Assembly: GCF_019904155.1 (NCBI RefSeq)
Contig: NZ_JAHCMB010000225.1
Coordinates: 5,700 to 69,699 of the forward strand
Length of the DNA: 64,000 bases
Reading direction: 5' to 3'
Source: Paenibacillus sinensis
GTDB lineage: Bacteria; Bacillota; Bacilli; Paenibacillales; Paenibacillaceae
Shown here piece by piece: positions 41,930 through 50,249 of the stretch. Made by a program: the position numbers and the translations under genes. The notes beneath the pieces were generated by a model. The model searched no databases. It was not told where the DNA came from and saw only the letters and a list, made by a program, of their open reading frames with translations. Position 1 is the first letter of the stretch; each line of letters starts with the position of its first letter.

Positions 41930-43441
41930 TCAGGCCGCGGCTTCTTCCTTCGTCTCCGGTGTCAGCACTTCCTTCTTGAGGAACCAGCAGATGATAAAGG
42001 TTGCAACGACGAAGATCAGCGAGATGGAGAATATGTTCTGGAAAGCGTGGGCGAATACGTTCTTCACCTCGTCCGCCAATCCCGGCGAAATGCCGGCGGG
42101 AATGCCGCCAGAAGCCAGATTGTCCGCTGTACCTGGCGGCAGCTGGCTTTTGAGCGGCTCGACGCCGCTGCTGATATGTCCGGACAGCAGGCTGCCGAAC
42201 ACGCTGAGTCCGATCGTCGCGCCGAGCGACTGGAACAGCTGGACGGTGGAGAGGGCGATCCCGCTGTCCTTTTTGTCTACCGATTCCTGGACGATGAGGT
42301 TGTCTCCTCCGAATAGCGCCCCCATTCCGATGCCCAGAATGACGAAGCTGGCGATGATGTACAGGACTCCGGTGTGCACGCCGATATGGGACAGCATATA
42401 GAAGCCCAATATCGGCAGCGTGAAGAAGGAGATGAACAGTGTCCGGTAAGCGACACGGGTGATCAGAAATCCGAACGCGATGCTGGTCGGGATCGCGCCC
42501 GCCATAAAGGCCAGAGTCATATAGCCGGAAGCCGTCGGCGTCAGGCCCATGACATTCTGGGCAAAGAACGGGAACAGGGCGATGCCTCCCATAATGCCCA
42601 GCATCAGCGTAAAGACGAGGATGGAGAGCACGACGACGTTCCGGTTGCGGAACAGATGCAGCGGGATGAGCGGCTCGCTCGTTCGCCGCTCGATGATTAC
42701 GAACAGCGTGAACAGCAGAAGGGATGCCGCCAGCAGTGCAAGGATGACCGGAGATGACCAGGCGTAACCCTGGTTGTCGATCAGCACGGGCGCCAGAAGC
42801 AGGGTGAGCAGAGCGGACATCAGCGTGCCTGCTCCGGCCCAGTCGATCCGGGGCTTCTCTTCGCCTCGGGTCTCCTTCAGCCCTTTCGAGAGCAGGGTGG
42901 CGGCAATAACGCCTACCGGCAGATTGATCAGGAACACCCAATGCCAGCTGAGGTGTCCAACGATGTAGCCGCCGAGCGTAGGGCCGAGCAGCTGCGGGAT
43001 AATCATGAGCGGGCCGAAGAGGCTCTGGATTTTGGCGCGCTGCTCCAGGGGGAAGAGCTCGCCGATTATTACGAGCGCCAGCGGCATAAGGCCGCCCGCG
43101 CCGATGCCCTGGATGGCCCGGCCGGCCAGCAGCATCGTCATGGATTGGGCAAGCCCGCTGATCAGGGAGCCGCCGATGAACAGCGTCATGCAGCTTAAGT
43201 AGATGCGCTTGCGGCCGTACAGATCGGCCAGCTTGCCGAGAATCGGCATGAACAGGGTGAGGGCAAGCATATAGATGCCGGCCACCCAGCCGTACAGGGC
43301 CAAACCGTGGAGCTGGCGGATGATGGTCGGCATCGCCGTCGATACCACGGTTTCGTCGAGCTCCGTGAAGATCAGGCCGATCAGAAGGCCGGCCATGACC
43401 AGGAATTTGTTGTTGCTCGCGGATAAAGCGCCGGATTTCAT
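41930..43441 (-). CDS. DHA2 family MFS multidrug exporter (EmrB/QacA type)
   Basis: A 503-residue drug:H+ antiporter with 14 hydrophobic segments. It shows the family motif ELDETVVSTAMPTI in helix 1, motif A GKLADLYGRKR, and motif C GPTLGGYIV in helix 5. ATG 43441 is chosen because AGGTG lies 6-7 nt upstream; GTG 43450 is the longer alternative. Single gene. The extracellular loop near residues 430-465 is Pro/Gly/Ser-rich. Substrates unknown. Confidence 0.92.
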   Translation of the reverse strand: MKSGALSASNNKFLVMAGLLIGLIFTELDETVVSTAMPTIIRQLHGLALYGWVAGIYMLALTLFMPILGKLADLYGRKRIYLSCMTLFIGGSLISGLAQSMTMLLAGRAIQGIGAGGLMPLALVIIGELFPLEQRAKIQSLFGPLMIIPQLLGPTLGGYIVGHLSWHWVFLINLPVGVIAATLLSKGLKETRGEEKPRIDWAGAGTLMSALLTLLLAPVLIDNQGYAWSSPVILALLAASLLLFTLFVIIERRTSEPLIPLHLFRNRNVVVLSILVFTLMLGIMGGIALFPFFAQNVMGLTPTASGYMTLAFMAGAIPTSIAFGFLITRVAYRTLFISFFTLPILGFYMLSHIGVHTGVLYIIASFVILGIGMGALFGGDNLIVQESVDKKDSGIALSTVQLFQSLGATIGLSVFGSLLSGHISSGVEPLKSQLPPGTADNLASGGIPAGISPGLADEVKNVFAHAFQNIFSISLIFVVATFIICWFLKKEVLTPETKEEAAA

Positions 43442-43904
43442 GGAAATCACCTCAAATCAAAATGGATGGCCTCATTCGGGCCGGAACAGAATCATTAAAA
43501 AGCATTTCTGTAAACGCAATTTAAACCGGCCGTTCCTAAGCGGACCTGATTGGGAAGAGGCCCGGGACCTCTTTATCGTTCCGCTCCTTGGCTACCGTTC
43601 AAGTATAAGCCGCTCCAATCCCCGGCCAAACCGTCCGGGAGCCGATTCTAGGATCGGTCCCTGGTCTTAGAACCAGGGCCAAGCGGCGCTTAGTACTCTC
43701 CTTAGTGAATCGAGCGAGCATCGCTGTCCTTTGCTTCTTGCCCAGCGCATTGTTCGGCGCAGCAGCGTTATTTCGTCCGGGGCCTTCCCTTTCCGTCTAA
43801 ACTCTCCGGTATTCGCGCTGTTTCCTGACGCTCCGCAGGACCCTTCCGGCTGTCGAAATCTTGCTATCCTGTTCCAGGGCAGTCTCCGGGGTACGTTAAC
43901 CGTG
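43442..43904. other. Gene-free region between the DHA2 exporter and adaA
   Basis: About 460 bp between divergent genes, without a credible gene. The base composition is coding-like in parts, but no domain, RNA or repeat was recognised. Confidence 0.4.
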
Positions 43905-43910
43905 TATAAT
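43905..43910 (+). promoter_or_regulatory. -10 box of the adaptive-response operon
   Basis: A perfect TATAAT lies 23 bp before ATG 43934 with no recognisable -35 box. That is expected for a promoter activated by methylated Ada protein, but the Ada operator itself could not be identified. Confidence 0.45.
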
Positions 43911-43933
43911 GGGCGATGTGGAGGGATTGCTGC

Positions 43934-44536
43934 ATGGAACAGGAATTGTTCGACCTTGTCTACCGGGCGGTCGTCAATCGCGACGCTGCCTATGACGGCC
44001 TTTACTATACGGGAGTCCGGACGACCGGCATTGTCTGTCGGCCTTCCTGCAAGGCGAGAACGCCGAAGCCGGACAACATCACATTCTATCCCTCGCTGGA
44101 GGAGGCGCTTCAGGCGGGCTTCCGCCCCTGCAAGCGGTGCCGCCCCGAGGAAGGCGGGGCGCTGCGGCCCGATGCCGTGCTTGCGGCGCAGGCGAATGCG
44201 GTGATAGCCGCCGAGTACGGCAGACGGCTGACGCTGCCGGAGCTGGCGAAGCGGCTGAAGATCAGCCCGTCCCATCTTCACCGCGTCTACAAGACGGTGA
44301 CCGGCGTAACACCGGCCTCAGCGCTGGAGCAGGTGAGGCTTGCCCGGGCACGGGAGCTGCTGCAAGGCAGCGGCAGGCCCGTGGCCGAGATCGGACGGGC
44401 GGTCGGCCTGCGCGGGGCCTCGCATTTCGCCGCCTGGTTTCAGCGGCATGAGGGTGTATCGCCTACGACATACCGGGAACAACATCAAGGAGGGATCGCG
44501 AATGAACGCGAATGTAATTTACCGGCATACCCTTGA
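43934..44536 (+). CDS. adaA: AdaA, methylphosphotriester-DNA repair protein and transcriptional activator
   Basis: A 200-residue two-domain protein. The N-terminal Ada zinc domain has Cys35, Cys39, Cys66 and Cys69 (CRPSC and CKRC). One cysteine accepts methyl groups from phosphotriesters and thereby turns the protein into an activator. The C-terminal AraC-type helix-turn-helix (about 85-185, LAKRLKISPSHLHRVYKTVTG) binds the operon promoter. GGAGGGATTGCTGC precedes the ATG. First of three overlapping alkylation-repair genes. Confidence 0.93.
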   Translation: MEQELFDLVYRAVVNRDAAYDGLYYTGVRTTGIVCRPSCKARTPKPDNITFYPSLEEALQAGFRPCKRCRPEEGGALRPDAVLAAQANAVIAAEYGRRLTLPELAKRLKISPSHLHRVYKTVTGVTPASALEQVRLARARELLQGSGRPVAEIGRAVGLRGASHFAAWFQRHEGVSPTTYREQHQGGIANERECNLPAYP

Positions 44537-45056
44537 GCTGGGGAACCGGAAATGGACGCTGTGGGGCAGCGGCGAAGGGCTGTGCCGCCTGTCCTTTCAG
44601 CATGACACGGAAGAGACGGCCCAGGCCTGGCTGAACCGCTTCGCACCGGGAAGCCTCGTCCTTGCCGAGGAGGCCCCCTTCCGGGAATGGGGGGCGGTAG
44701 CCCGGCTGGAGGATTATTTCGCCGGGAAGCCGGAGGACTTCAAGAGCCTGCCGCTCGATCTTCGCGGCACATCATTCCAGCGCGAGGTATGGACGGCGCT
44801 GGGCGGCATTCCCTACGGCCGCGTTATAACCTATGCGGAGCTGGCGTCTGCGGTCGGCCGGCCAAAAGCGATGCGGGCGGTCGGGGCCGCCAACGGAAAG
44901 AATCCGCTGCCTGTCCTGCTGCCTTGCCACCGGGTTATCGGGGCGAACGGCACGCTGACGGGCTATGCGGGGGGGCTTCAGCTGAAGCAGGAGCTGCTGC
45001 AGCTGGAAGGCATTCATCATGTAGCGGAGGCCGGCCATGAGCGATTTGCTTTTTGA
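44502..45056 (+). CDS. ogt: O6-methylguanine-DNA methyltransferase
   Basis: A 184-residue suicide repair protein (AdaB/Ogt type) removing methyl groups from O6-methylguanine. The active-site motif PCHRVIG contains acceptor Cys142. The helix-turn-helix region GRVITYAELASAVGRP and arginine-finger region are present, and the N-terminal ribonuclease-like domain is complete. AAGGAGGGATCGCG precedes ATG 44502. It overlaps adaA by 35 bases and alkA by 20, so translation is coupled. Confidence 0.95.
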   Translation: MNANVIYRHTLELGNRKWTLWGSGEGLCRLSFQHDTEETAQAWLNRFAPGSLVLAEEAPFREWGAVARLEDYFAGKPEDFKSLPLDLRGTSFQREVWTALGGIPYGRVITYAELASAVGRPKAMRAVGAANGKNPLPVLLPCHRVIGANGTLTGYAGGLQLKQELLQLEGIHHVAEAGHERFAF

Positions 45057-45936
45057 GCTTCCGCTGCCGGAGCTGTTCAACTGGGAAGCCTGCCTGGACT
45101 ATATGGCCCGCTCTCCGCTGGAATGTCTGTACCGGACGGACGAAGAGGGGGTAACCCGTCTGTTTCACGGGGACGGGCAGCCGCTCTTGATCCGGCTGGT
45201 CTCCCCGGTGCCGGGACGGCTGTCGGTGGTGCTGCTGGACGGGGAGCCGCCGGGAGAGGACGCTGCGGCGGCTCTGGCTCGCTATATCACCGACTGGTTC
45301 GACCTGGATCGTGATCTCCGGCCATTCTATGAGCTGGCCGGGAGCGATCATCTGCTCGGTCCATTGACAGAGCGCTACCGGGGCTTACGGATCGTTGGCA
45401 TTCCCGATCTGTTCGAAGCGCTCTGCTGGGCGATCCTCGGCCAGCAGGTTAACCTCGCCTTTGCCTATCGGCTGAAGGCAAGGCTAGCGGAGCAGTATGG
45501 AGAGTCGATGCTGTGGGAGGGGCACCGCTATCATCTCTTCCCGGAGCCGGAAGCGCTATTGGCGGCTTCGGAGGAAGAGCTCTGCACCCTTCAGCTGAGC
45601 CGGGGGAAGGCGCGGACGATCCGGACCGTCGCCACCTTGATTGCGGGTGGAGAGCTCAGCCGGGCGGAGCTGCTGGCGCTGCCAAATTCGGAGGCAATGT
45701 TGGCGCGCCTTACGTCCATCCAGGGGATCGGCCCCTGGACAGCCCACTATGTAGGAATGCGGTGTCTGTACGATGCCGGCGCTTTTCCGGTGACCGACGT
45801 TGGGCTGCATAACGCGGTCCGTTCCCTGCTCGGCATGGACCGGAAGCCGACAGTGGCGGAGCTTACGGAGATGTTCGGGAAATGGCGGGGCTGGGAAGCC
45901 TACGCGACGTTTTATTTGTGGCGGGCGCTGTATTAA
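45037..45936 (+). CDS. alkA: DNA-3-methyladenine glycosylase II (AlkA type)
   Basis: A 299-residue base-excision glycosylase. An N-terminal AlkA domain (1-110) precedes the HhH-GPD fold, with hairpin GIGPWTA (230-236) and catalytic Asp254 (FPVTDVGL). LGQQVNL near 134-140 is conserved. It removes 3-methyladenine and related alkylated bases. It completes the adaA-ogt-alkA operon and runs into its own terminator. Confidence 0.95.
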   Translation: MSDLLFELPLPELFNWEACLDYMARSPLECLYRTDEEGVTRLFHGDGQPLLIRLVSPVPGRLSVVLLDGEPPGEDAAAALARYITDWFDLDRDLRPFYELAGSDHLLGPLTERYRGLRIVGIPDLFEALCWAILGQQVNLAFAYRLKARLAEQYGESMLWEGHRYHLFPEPEALLAASEEELCTLQLSRGKARTIRTVATLIAGGELSRAELLALPNSEAMLARLTSIQGIGPWTAHYVGMRCLYDAGAFPVTDVGLHNAVRSLLGMDRKPTVAELTEMFGKWRGWEAYATFYLWRALY

Positions 45937-45956
45937 GGCGAACCGCCTTTTTTTTA
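45935..45956 (+). terminator. Terminator of the alkylation-repair operon
   Basis: AAGGCG-AAC-CGCCTT followed by a run of Ts. The stem begins in the alkA stop codon. Confidence 0.85.
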
Positions 45957-46128
45957 TTTAAAAACAACCGCTAAGGAAAGGACTCAGAAGCCTCTTCGGC
46001 AAGACTCCGATTAGAGCTTTTCTAATATTCAGGAAGGGGTAGCCGGGAAGCCTTTGTGTGGATTATTCTTACAGTAATGAACCGGCAGTAACGAATTGAG
46101 GAAAGCTGTGGGGAAAGGGGAGATTCAC

Positions 46129-47322
46129 TTGAATATGCGGGTGTCGAGACGGCACTGGCTGGACGGGGTCATGTTCGTGATCCGGGCGGTGTGGGGGATA
46201 TCGGGAATGTGGTACCTTCATCAGGAGCAGGTCCCGCCTCTGCTCTTCGAGCTTGGAGCATTCGGGTATGTCCTGTCCTTCACTTTGCCCATGGCGCTGC
46301 ACCGGAGCCCCAAGGCTCCACGCTGGGCGGCTCCCGCCGCCGAGCTGGCGATCACGGGAATTCTGTTCCTGCTGGCCGGAGGTGGCCAAGGGCATCTATT
46401 CTCGTTCTTTCAGGTTCCCTTCCTGACGCTCGGCTATCTCTGCACGGGAAGGCAGTTGGCCTGGGCCTTGCCGGTCGCCCTGGCGCTTCCGATCCTGCTG
46501 GCCGGCGGACTGCCGGAAGTTTCGAGAGTAGAAGCTGTCGATGCGCTGGCCAACTGGCTCGTGCTTCTTGTCATCGGCTTCTGCTTCCGCAGGCTGGTTG
46601 ATTCCTACCAGCAAATCCGGAGCATGTACGGCATTATCCGGAAGCAGAACGCGACGCTGGAGCTCTACGCAAGGCAGATCGAGGAACTGACGCTGGCCGA
46701 AGAGCGGGGACGGCTGTCGCGGGAGCTGCATGACACGGTCGGGCATACGTTTACCGCCTCCATCGTGGGGCTGGATGCGGTCTATTATTTGATGGACCAT
46801 GATCCTGTGGAGGCCAAGAACAGCCTTCGCGAGCTGCTGGCGCATATGCGGAGCGGCCTTGACGAGGTAAGGCGGCATATCCACGCGATTGCCCCCGAGC
46901 GGGAGGAACGCCGGCTCAGCCTGACCCTGAGGCGGATCGCCGGCGAATTCGAAATACATACCGGCATGAAGGTGCCGCTTGCAGTGGAAGGCGAAGAGTA
47001 TCTCCTGCCGGACGGAATCAGGCTGACGCTGATCCGCTGCCTTCAAGAGGCGCTGACGAATGCGAAGCGCCACGGCATGGCACAAGAAGCGCGGATTACG
47101 CTGGCGTTTCAACAGAGTGAGGTGGTTCTGACCGCCGAGGACAATGGGATCGGGACTGATCAGCCCGTGAAGGGCTTTGGACTGCAGTCGATGAGCGACC
47201 GTCTGGCAGGCTTGAACGGAACGCTTGAACTGTCATCCTCGCCCGGCGCGGGAATGAAGCTGGTCTGCACTGTTCCGGCCATCCGGCTGGCGGGCAGTAC
47301 GATGATGGAGGAAGGAGCCTGA
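46129..47322 (+). CDS. Sensor histidine kinase, NarL-partner (HisKA_3) type
   Basis: About 397 residues. Five to six N-terminal membrane helices (to about residue 155) form the sensor without a large extracellular loop, as in DesK/LiaS-like kinases. A coiled-coil linker (NATLELYARQIEELTL) leads to the HisKA_3 box with His near residue 201 (SRELHDTVGH). The HATPase domain has EALTNAKRHG and DNGIG. TTG 46129 is preferred because GGGGAG lies 7 nt upstream. It is followed 2 bp later by its response regulator. Signal unknown. Confidence 0.9.
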   Translation: MNMRVSRRHWLDGVMFVIRAVWGISGMWYLHQEQVPPLLFELGAFGYVLSFTLPMALHRSPKAPRWAAPAAELAITGILFLLAGGGQGHLFSFFQVPFLTLGYLCTGRQLAWALPVALALPILLAGGLPEVSRVEAVDALANWLVLLVIGFCFRRLVDSYQQIRSMYGIIRKQNATLELYARQIEELTLAEERGRLSRELHDTVGHTFTASIVGLDAVYYLMDHDPVEAKNSLRELLAHMRSGLDEVRRHIHAIAPEREERRLSLTLRRIAGEFEIHTGMKVPLAVEGEEYLLPDGIRLTLIRCLQEALTNAKRHGMAQEARITLAFQQSEVVLTAEDNGIGTDQPVKGFGLQSMSDRLAGLNGTLELSSSPGAGMKLVCTVPAIRLAGSTMMEEGA

Positions 47323-47324
47323 AT

Positions 47325-47987
47325 ATGGATAAGATTCGCGTGCTGATCGCCGAAGATCAGGATCTGATCCGCAAAAGCCTTGGCATCGTCCTTGGCATGA
47401 ATCCGGACATCGAGGTGTCCGGCATGGCCGGGAACGGAAGGAATGCCGTGGCGCTGGCGGAAAGCCTGCTGCCCGATGTCGTGCTGATGGACATTCATAT
47501 GCCGGTCATGGACGGTGTGGAGGCAACCCGGGAGATTAAGGCGAAGCTTCCGGAGGTGAAGGTCATCATCCTGACGACCTTTCAGGAGATGGATATTGTG
47601 ACCGGCGCGCTAAACGCCGGCGCGGAAGGCTATATCCTGAAGGCGATTGACCCGGCCGATCTGGCGGGCGCGATCCGCCTCGTCCGCCGGGGCGAGACGA
47701 TGATTACGCAGGAGGTGGCCCGCGCCCTGTTCGCGCGGAGCCTGACCGGAAGCGGCGGCATAACAGGCGGAGAGGCTCCCGCGAAGGAGTCATTCGGCGG
47801 CCTGACCGAACGCGAGCTGCAGGTGCTTCGCTGCATTTCGGACGGTCTGGCCAACCGCCAGATCGCGGAGCGGCTGTATTTGTCCGAGGGCACGGTCAAG
47901 AACTACATCTCCAGCATTTATTCCAAGCTGAATGTGCAGAACCGGGCCTCCGCCATGCGGAAGGCGGCTGAGGAGGGTTTGTTCTGA
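47325..47987 (+). CDS. NarL/FixJ-family response regulator
   Basis: A 220-residue regulator. The receiver domain has phospho-acceptor Asp56 (VLMDIHMP), acidic pocket EDQD at the start, and the TF/K switch region. A Gly/Ser linker leads to a LuxR-type helix-turn-helix with LTERELQVLRCISDGLANRQIAERL. GGAGGAAGGAGCC precedes the ATG. It is cognate to the adjacent kinase. A target is not evident; the CPBP protease gene 280 bp downstream is separated by a terminator. Confidence 0.95.
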   Translation: MDKIRVLIAEDQDLIRKSLGIVLGMNPDIEVSGMAGNGRNAVALAESLLPDVVLMDIHMPVMDGVEATREIKAKLPEVKVIILTTFQEMDIVTGALNAGAEGYILKAIDPADLAGAIRLVRRGETMITQEVARALFARSLTGSGGITGGEAPAKESFGGLTERELQVLRCISDGLANRQIAERLYLSEGTVKNYISSIYSKLNVQNRASAMRKAAEEGLF

Positions 47988-48158
47988 CGCTGCCAGTCCT
48001 TGAAGTCCGAAGCGGCCGATGCCCTGGAGAGTCACAGACGGGGCAGCCGGTCATATGACGGGCGATCCCCTACATGACTTTTAGGCGAATTATGGGGAAA
48101 CGGTTTGTCTGATCCGCATATGCCGCCGCACCGCCAGCCGCCTGTACCGCACGTTAAT

Positions 48159-48197
48159 AGCGCGTCTTTCCTTACCGGGAGGGCGCGCTTTTCTTTT
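48159..48197 (+). terminator. Terminator after the two-component genes
   Basis: AGCGCG and CGCGCT arms enclose an imperfectly paired TCTTTCC/GGGAGG segment, followed by TTTCTTTTT. Confidence 0.65.
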
Positions 48198-48267
48198 TAG
48201 CCGTTCGTCACTGACCGGGTATGACTTTTTTGCCGTAAGCTGAATTCATAAGAAATCAACTCCCGGC

Positions 48268-49134
48268 ATGAGTGACCGGATGAAGAAAAGGATGATGAAG
48301 ATGTTTACCGGATTGAAGGATTCCGTCAAGGCGGCGATTTATACGGTGCTGGTATTGGCGCTGGGGCTTGGATGCAGCTATATTCCCGGGATCAGCGGCT
48401 TTTTCTACATGCTGACACCCGCTCTGGCGGTGCTGATTATGATGCTGGTTGTGACCCGCGATGGTTATTCCCGCAAGGGCTGGGCAGCCCTTGGTCTTAA
48501 GAAGCTGCCGGGATGGCGGGGGGCGTTCTTTGCGCTGCTGATACCTCTGATTCCCCTGGCTGTGGGCTCCGGCATCGTCTGGGCGCTGGGCTGGTCGAAG
48601 CTGGACATTCCGGCGGATTTTCAGGGAATCCCGTGGAAGGCGTTCCCCGCCGTGATCGTACTGGTCTATGTGAAATCTGTGTGTGTGGAGTCGATGGGTG
48701 AAGAGCTGGGCTGGAGAGGCTATTTGCTGCCGCGCATGCTGGGAATGGGCACGAAAAAAGCAATGCTGCTGAACGGCCTCATCCACGGACTGTGGCATTT
48801 TCCGGTCATATTGAATACGACGGAATATCACAGCAATGAGAATCTGTGGCTTCTGCTCCCGCTTGCGCTGGCGAGCACGGTCTTTCTGGCTCCGGTGATC
48901 GGCGAGCTTCGTCTGCGGACGGGAAGCGTCTGGGCCGCCTCCATGCTGCATACGAGTCATAACCTGTTCTGGATGATCCTGTCTACCGTGCTCGCGGAGC
49001 AGTCGCAGGCTGCCAAGTATATCGCGGGGGATATGAGCGTCGTGGTCGTCTTGTTCTATGCGGGGCTGACGCTGTACCTGTGGAAGCGGCGGACGCCGGG
49101 TACCCGGGGCGCTGAATCAGGTAAGGCGGCTTAA
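48268..49134 (+). CDS. CPBP family intramembrane glutamic endopeptidase
   Basis: A 288-residue membrane protease of the CAAX/CPBP (ABI) family with about seven helices. The first motif is EELGWRG (EExxxR) near residue 150, followed by HGLWHF (HxxxH-like) and a third motif ending SHNLFW. Such proteins act in peptide maturation, bacteriocin immunity or signalling. No peptide gene is recognisable nearby. The start could be ATG 48268 or a downstream ATG near 48301, which has AAAAGG upstream. Confidence 0.88.
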   Translation: MSDRMKKRMMKMFTGLKDSVKAAIYTVLVLALGLGCSYIPGISGFFYMLTPALAVLIMMLVVTRDGYSRKGWAALGLKKLPGWRGAFFALLIPLIPLAVGSGIVWALGWSKLDIPADFQGIPWKAFPAVIVLVYVKSVCVESMGEELGWRGYLLPRMLGMGTKKAMLLNGLIHGLWHFPVILNTTEYHSNENLWLLLPLALASTVFLAPVIGELRLRTGSVWAASMLHTSHNLFWMILSTVLAEQSQAAKYIAGDMSVVVVLFYAGLTLYLWKRRTPGTRGAESGKAA

Positions 49135-49375
49135 ACATCGCGGCTGCGGTGCTGCGGGAGGATATCTCTCGGAATTTGGCGGAGCGGGAGCTCATTTAGG
49201 CGGTGAGTGGAGAATCGGGATGTTGGATGTCGAAGGTGAAAGCCGGAGAGCCAAAGAGTCTGCCAGTCAGGGAGACGAGGGTCGAGTAGCCGAAAGAAGC
49301 CGAGGAACTTTTTTACGGATAAGAAAGGGTTTTTTCAGAAAAAATAGGAGAGAAGCAATGAGAAGTTGATCAAAA

Positions 49376-49392
49376 GGTCAAAAAAGGTCAAA
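49376..49392 (+). promoter_or_regulatory. CtsR box, distal
   Basis: GGTCAAA-AAA-GGTCAAA matches the CtsR consensus RGTCAAANANRGTCAAA exactly. It is 134 bp upstream of the promoter-proximal box. Confidence 0.8.
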
Positions 49393-49470
49393 TTGATGGA
49401 AATGGAAATCTGGACCTCGTAAAACGGGATCATACGGCTGATTTTGGCTTGTTTTACGCGAAAATGCCCT

Positions 49471-49499
49471 TTGAAGTCATCGGTGCAACGGACTATAAT
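49471..49499 (+). promoter_or_regulatory. Sigma-A promoter of hsp20
   Basis: TTGAAG, a 17-bp spacer and a perfect TATAAT lie 73 bp before the hsp20 start. Confidence 0.8.
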
Positions 49500-49509
49500 T
49501 AAGGCATAA

Positions 49510-49526
49510 GGTCAAATAAAGTCAAA
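49510..49526 (+). promoter_or_regulatory. CtsR box, proximal
   Basis: GGTCAAA-TAA-AGTCAAA matches the CtsR consensus exactly, directly after the -10 box where a repressor would cover the start site. A third GTCAAA heptad part follows at 49527-49532. Confidence 0.88.
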
Positions 49527-49572
49527 GTCAAACCGACCGACCCAAATTTGAATTTTGAGAGGAGAATGCAGA

Positions 49573-50022
49573 ATGTTTGATCTGGTTCCATTTGGAAAAC
49601 GTCGTGACGAGGCCTTCGGCCAGCTGGCGAAAAGCTTCGGCGATCTGTTCAGCGACGACTTCTTCGCTCCGATCAAGAGTTCCACACTGTCTTTCCGCAC
49701 GGATATCCGTGAGAAGGATGGCAGCTATCTGATCGAAGCGGAGCTTCCGGGATTTAATAAAGACGACATCGATATCGACTATACAGCCCCGTACCTGACA
49801 ATCAAGGCGGTGCGCGGAGAAGAGAACACCGAAGAGAATACGGAAGGCAAGACTGTACGCAGAGAACGCCGATATGGCGAATTCATCCGCCGGTTCTATG
49901 TCGAGGACATTGAGGAAGATGGCATTCGCGCCTCCCTGAAGAACGGTGTCCTGAAGCTCGAAGTTCCGAAGCGGCAGCAGGCGGGCGGCAAGCGCATTGA
50001 AATCGAAGGCGAAGATCAGTAA
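49573..50022 (+). CDS. Hsp20 family small heat-shock protein
   Basis: A 149-residue holdase chaperone that binds unfolding proteins. The alpha-crystallin domain spans about residues 38-130 (SFRTDIREKDGSYLIEAELPG, then ASLKNGVLKLEVPK). A C-terminal IxI-type motif (RIEIEG) mediates oligomer contacts. ATG 49573 follows GAGAGGAG at good spacing. It has its own promoter, two CtsR boxes and a terminator, so it is a separate heat-inducible unit just before the dnaJ-like and clpB genes. Confidence 0.95.
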   Translation: MFDLVPFGKRRDEAFGQLAKSFGDLFSDDFFAPIKSSTLSFRTDIREKDGSYLIEAELPGFNKDDIDIDYTAPYLTIKAVRGEENTEENTEGKTVRRERRYGEFIRRFYVEDIEEDGIRASLKNGVLKLEVPKRQQAGGKRIEIEGEDQ

Positions 50023-50127
50023 GTTCAGTGAGTAAGGATGGCAGGCGCTGAGGCCGCTTATCGGTATTAACGCCGGCCTCCGGCTTAGGCCTGTGCCGAA
50101 ATGGGCGAGAACATCAGTCATAGAAGG

Positions 50128-50172
50128 AGCGCATTGTAGATGGTTATTCCCGCTATAATGCGCTTTTTCTTT
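50128..50172 (+). terminator. Terminator of hsp20
   Basis: AGCGCATT and AATGCGCT form an 8-bp stem with a 21-nt loop, followed by TTTTCTTT. Confidence 0.75.
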
Positions 50173-50249
50173 GGAGCCGGGCGGATATGCGTTTATACCC
50201 CTGATAACAGGTGAAGAAAAGGGTAGAGGATGAAAGGAGGTTCGAACAA

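Noticed and set aside
43667..44281. Minus-strand 204-residue frame
   Set aside because: It is a shadow of adaA in part and has no recognisable domain or ribosome site.
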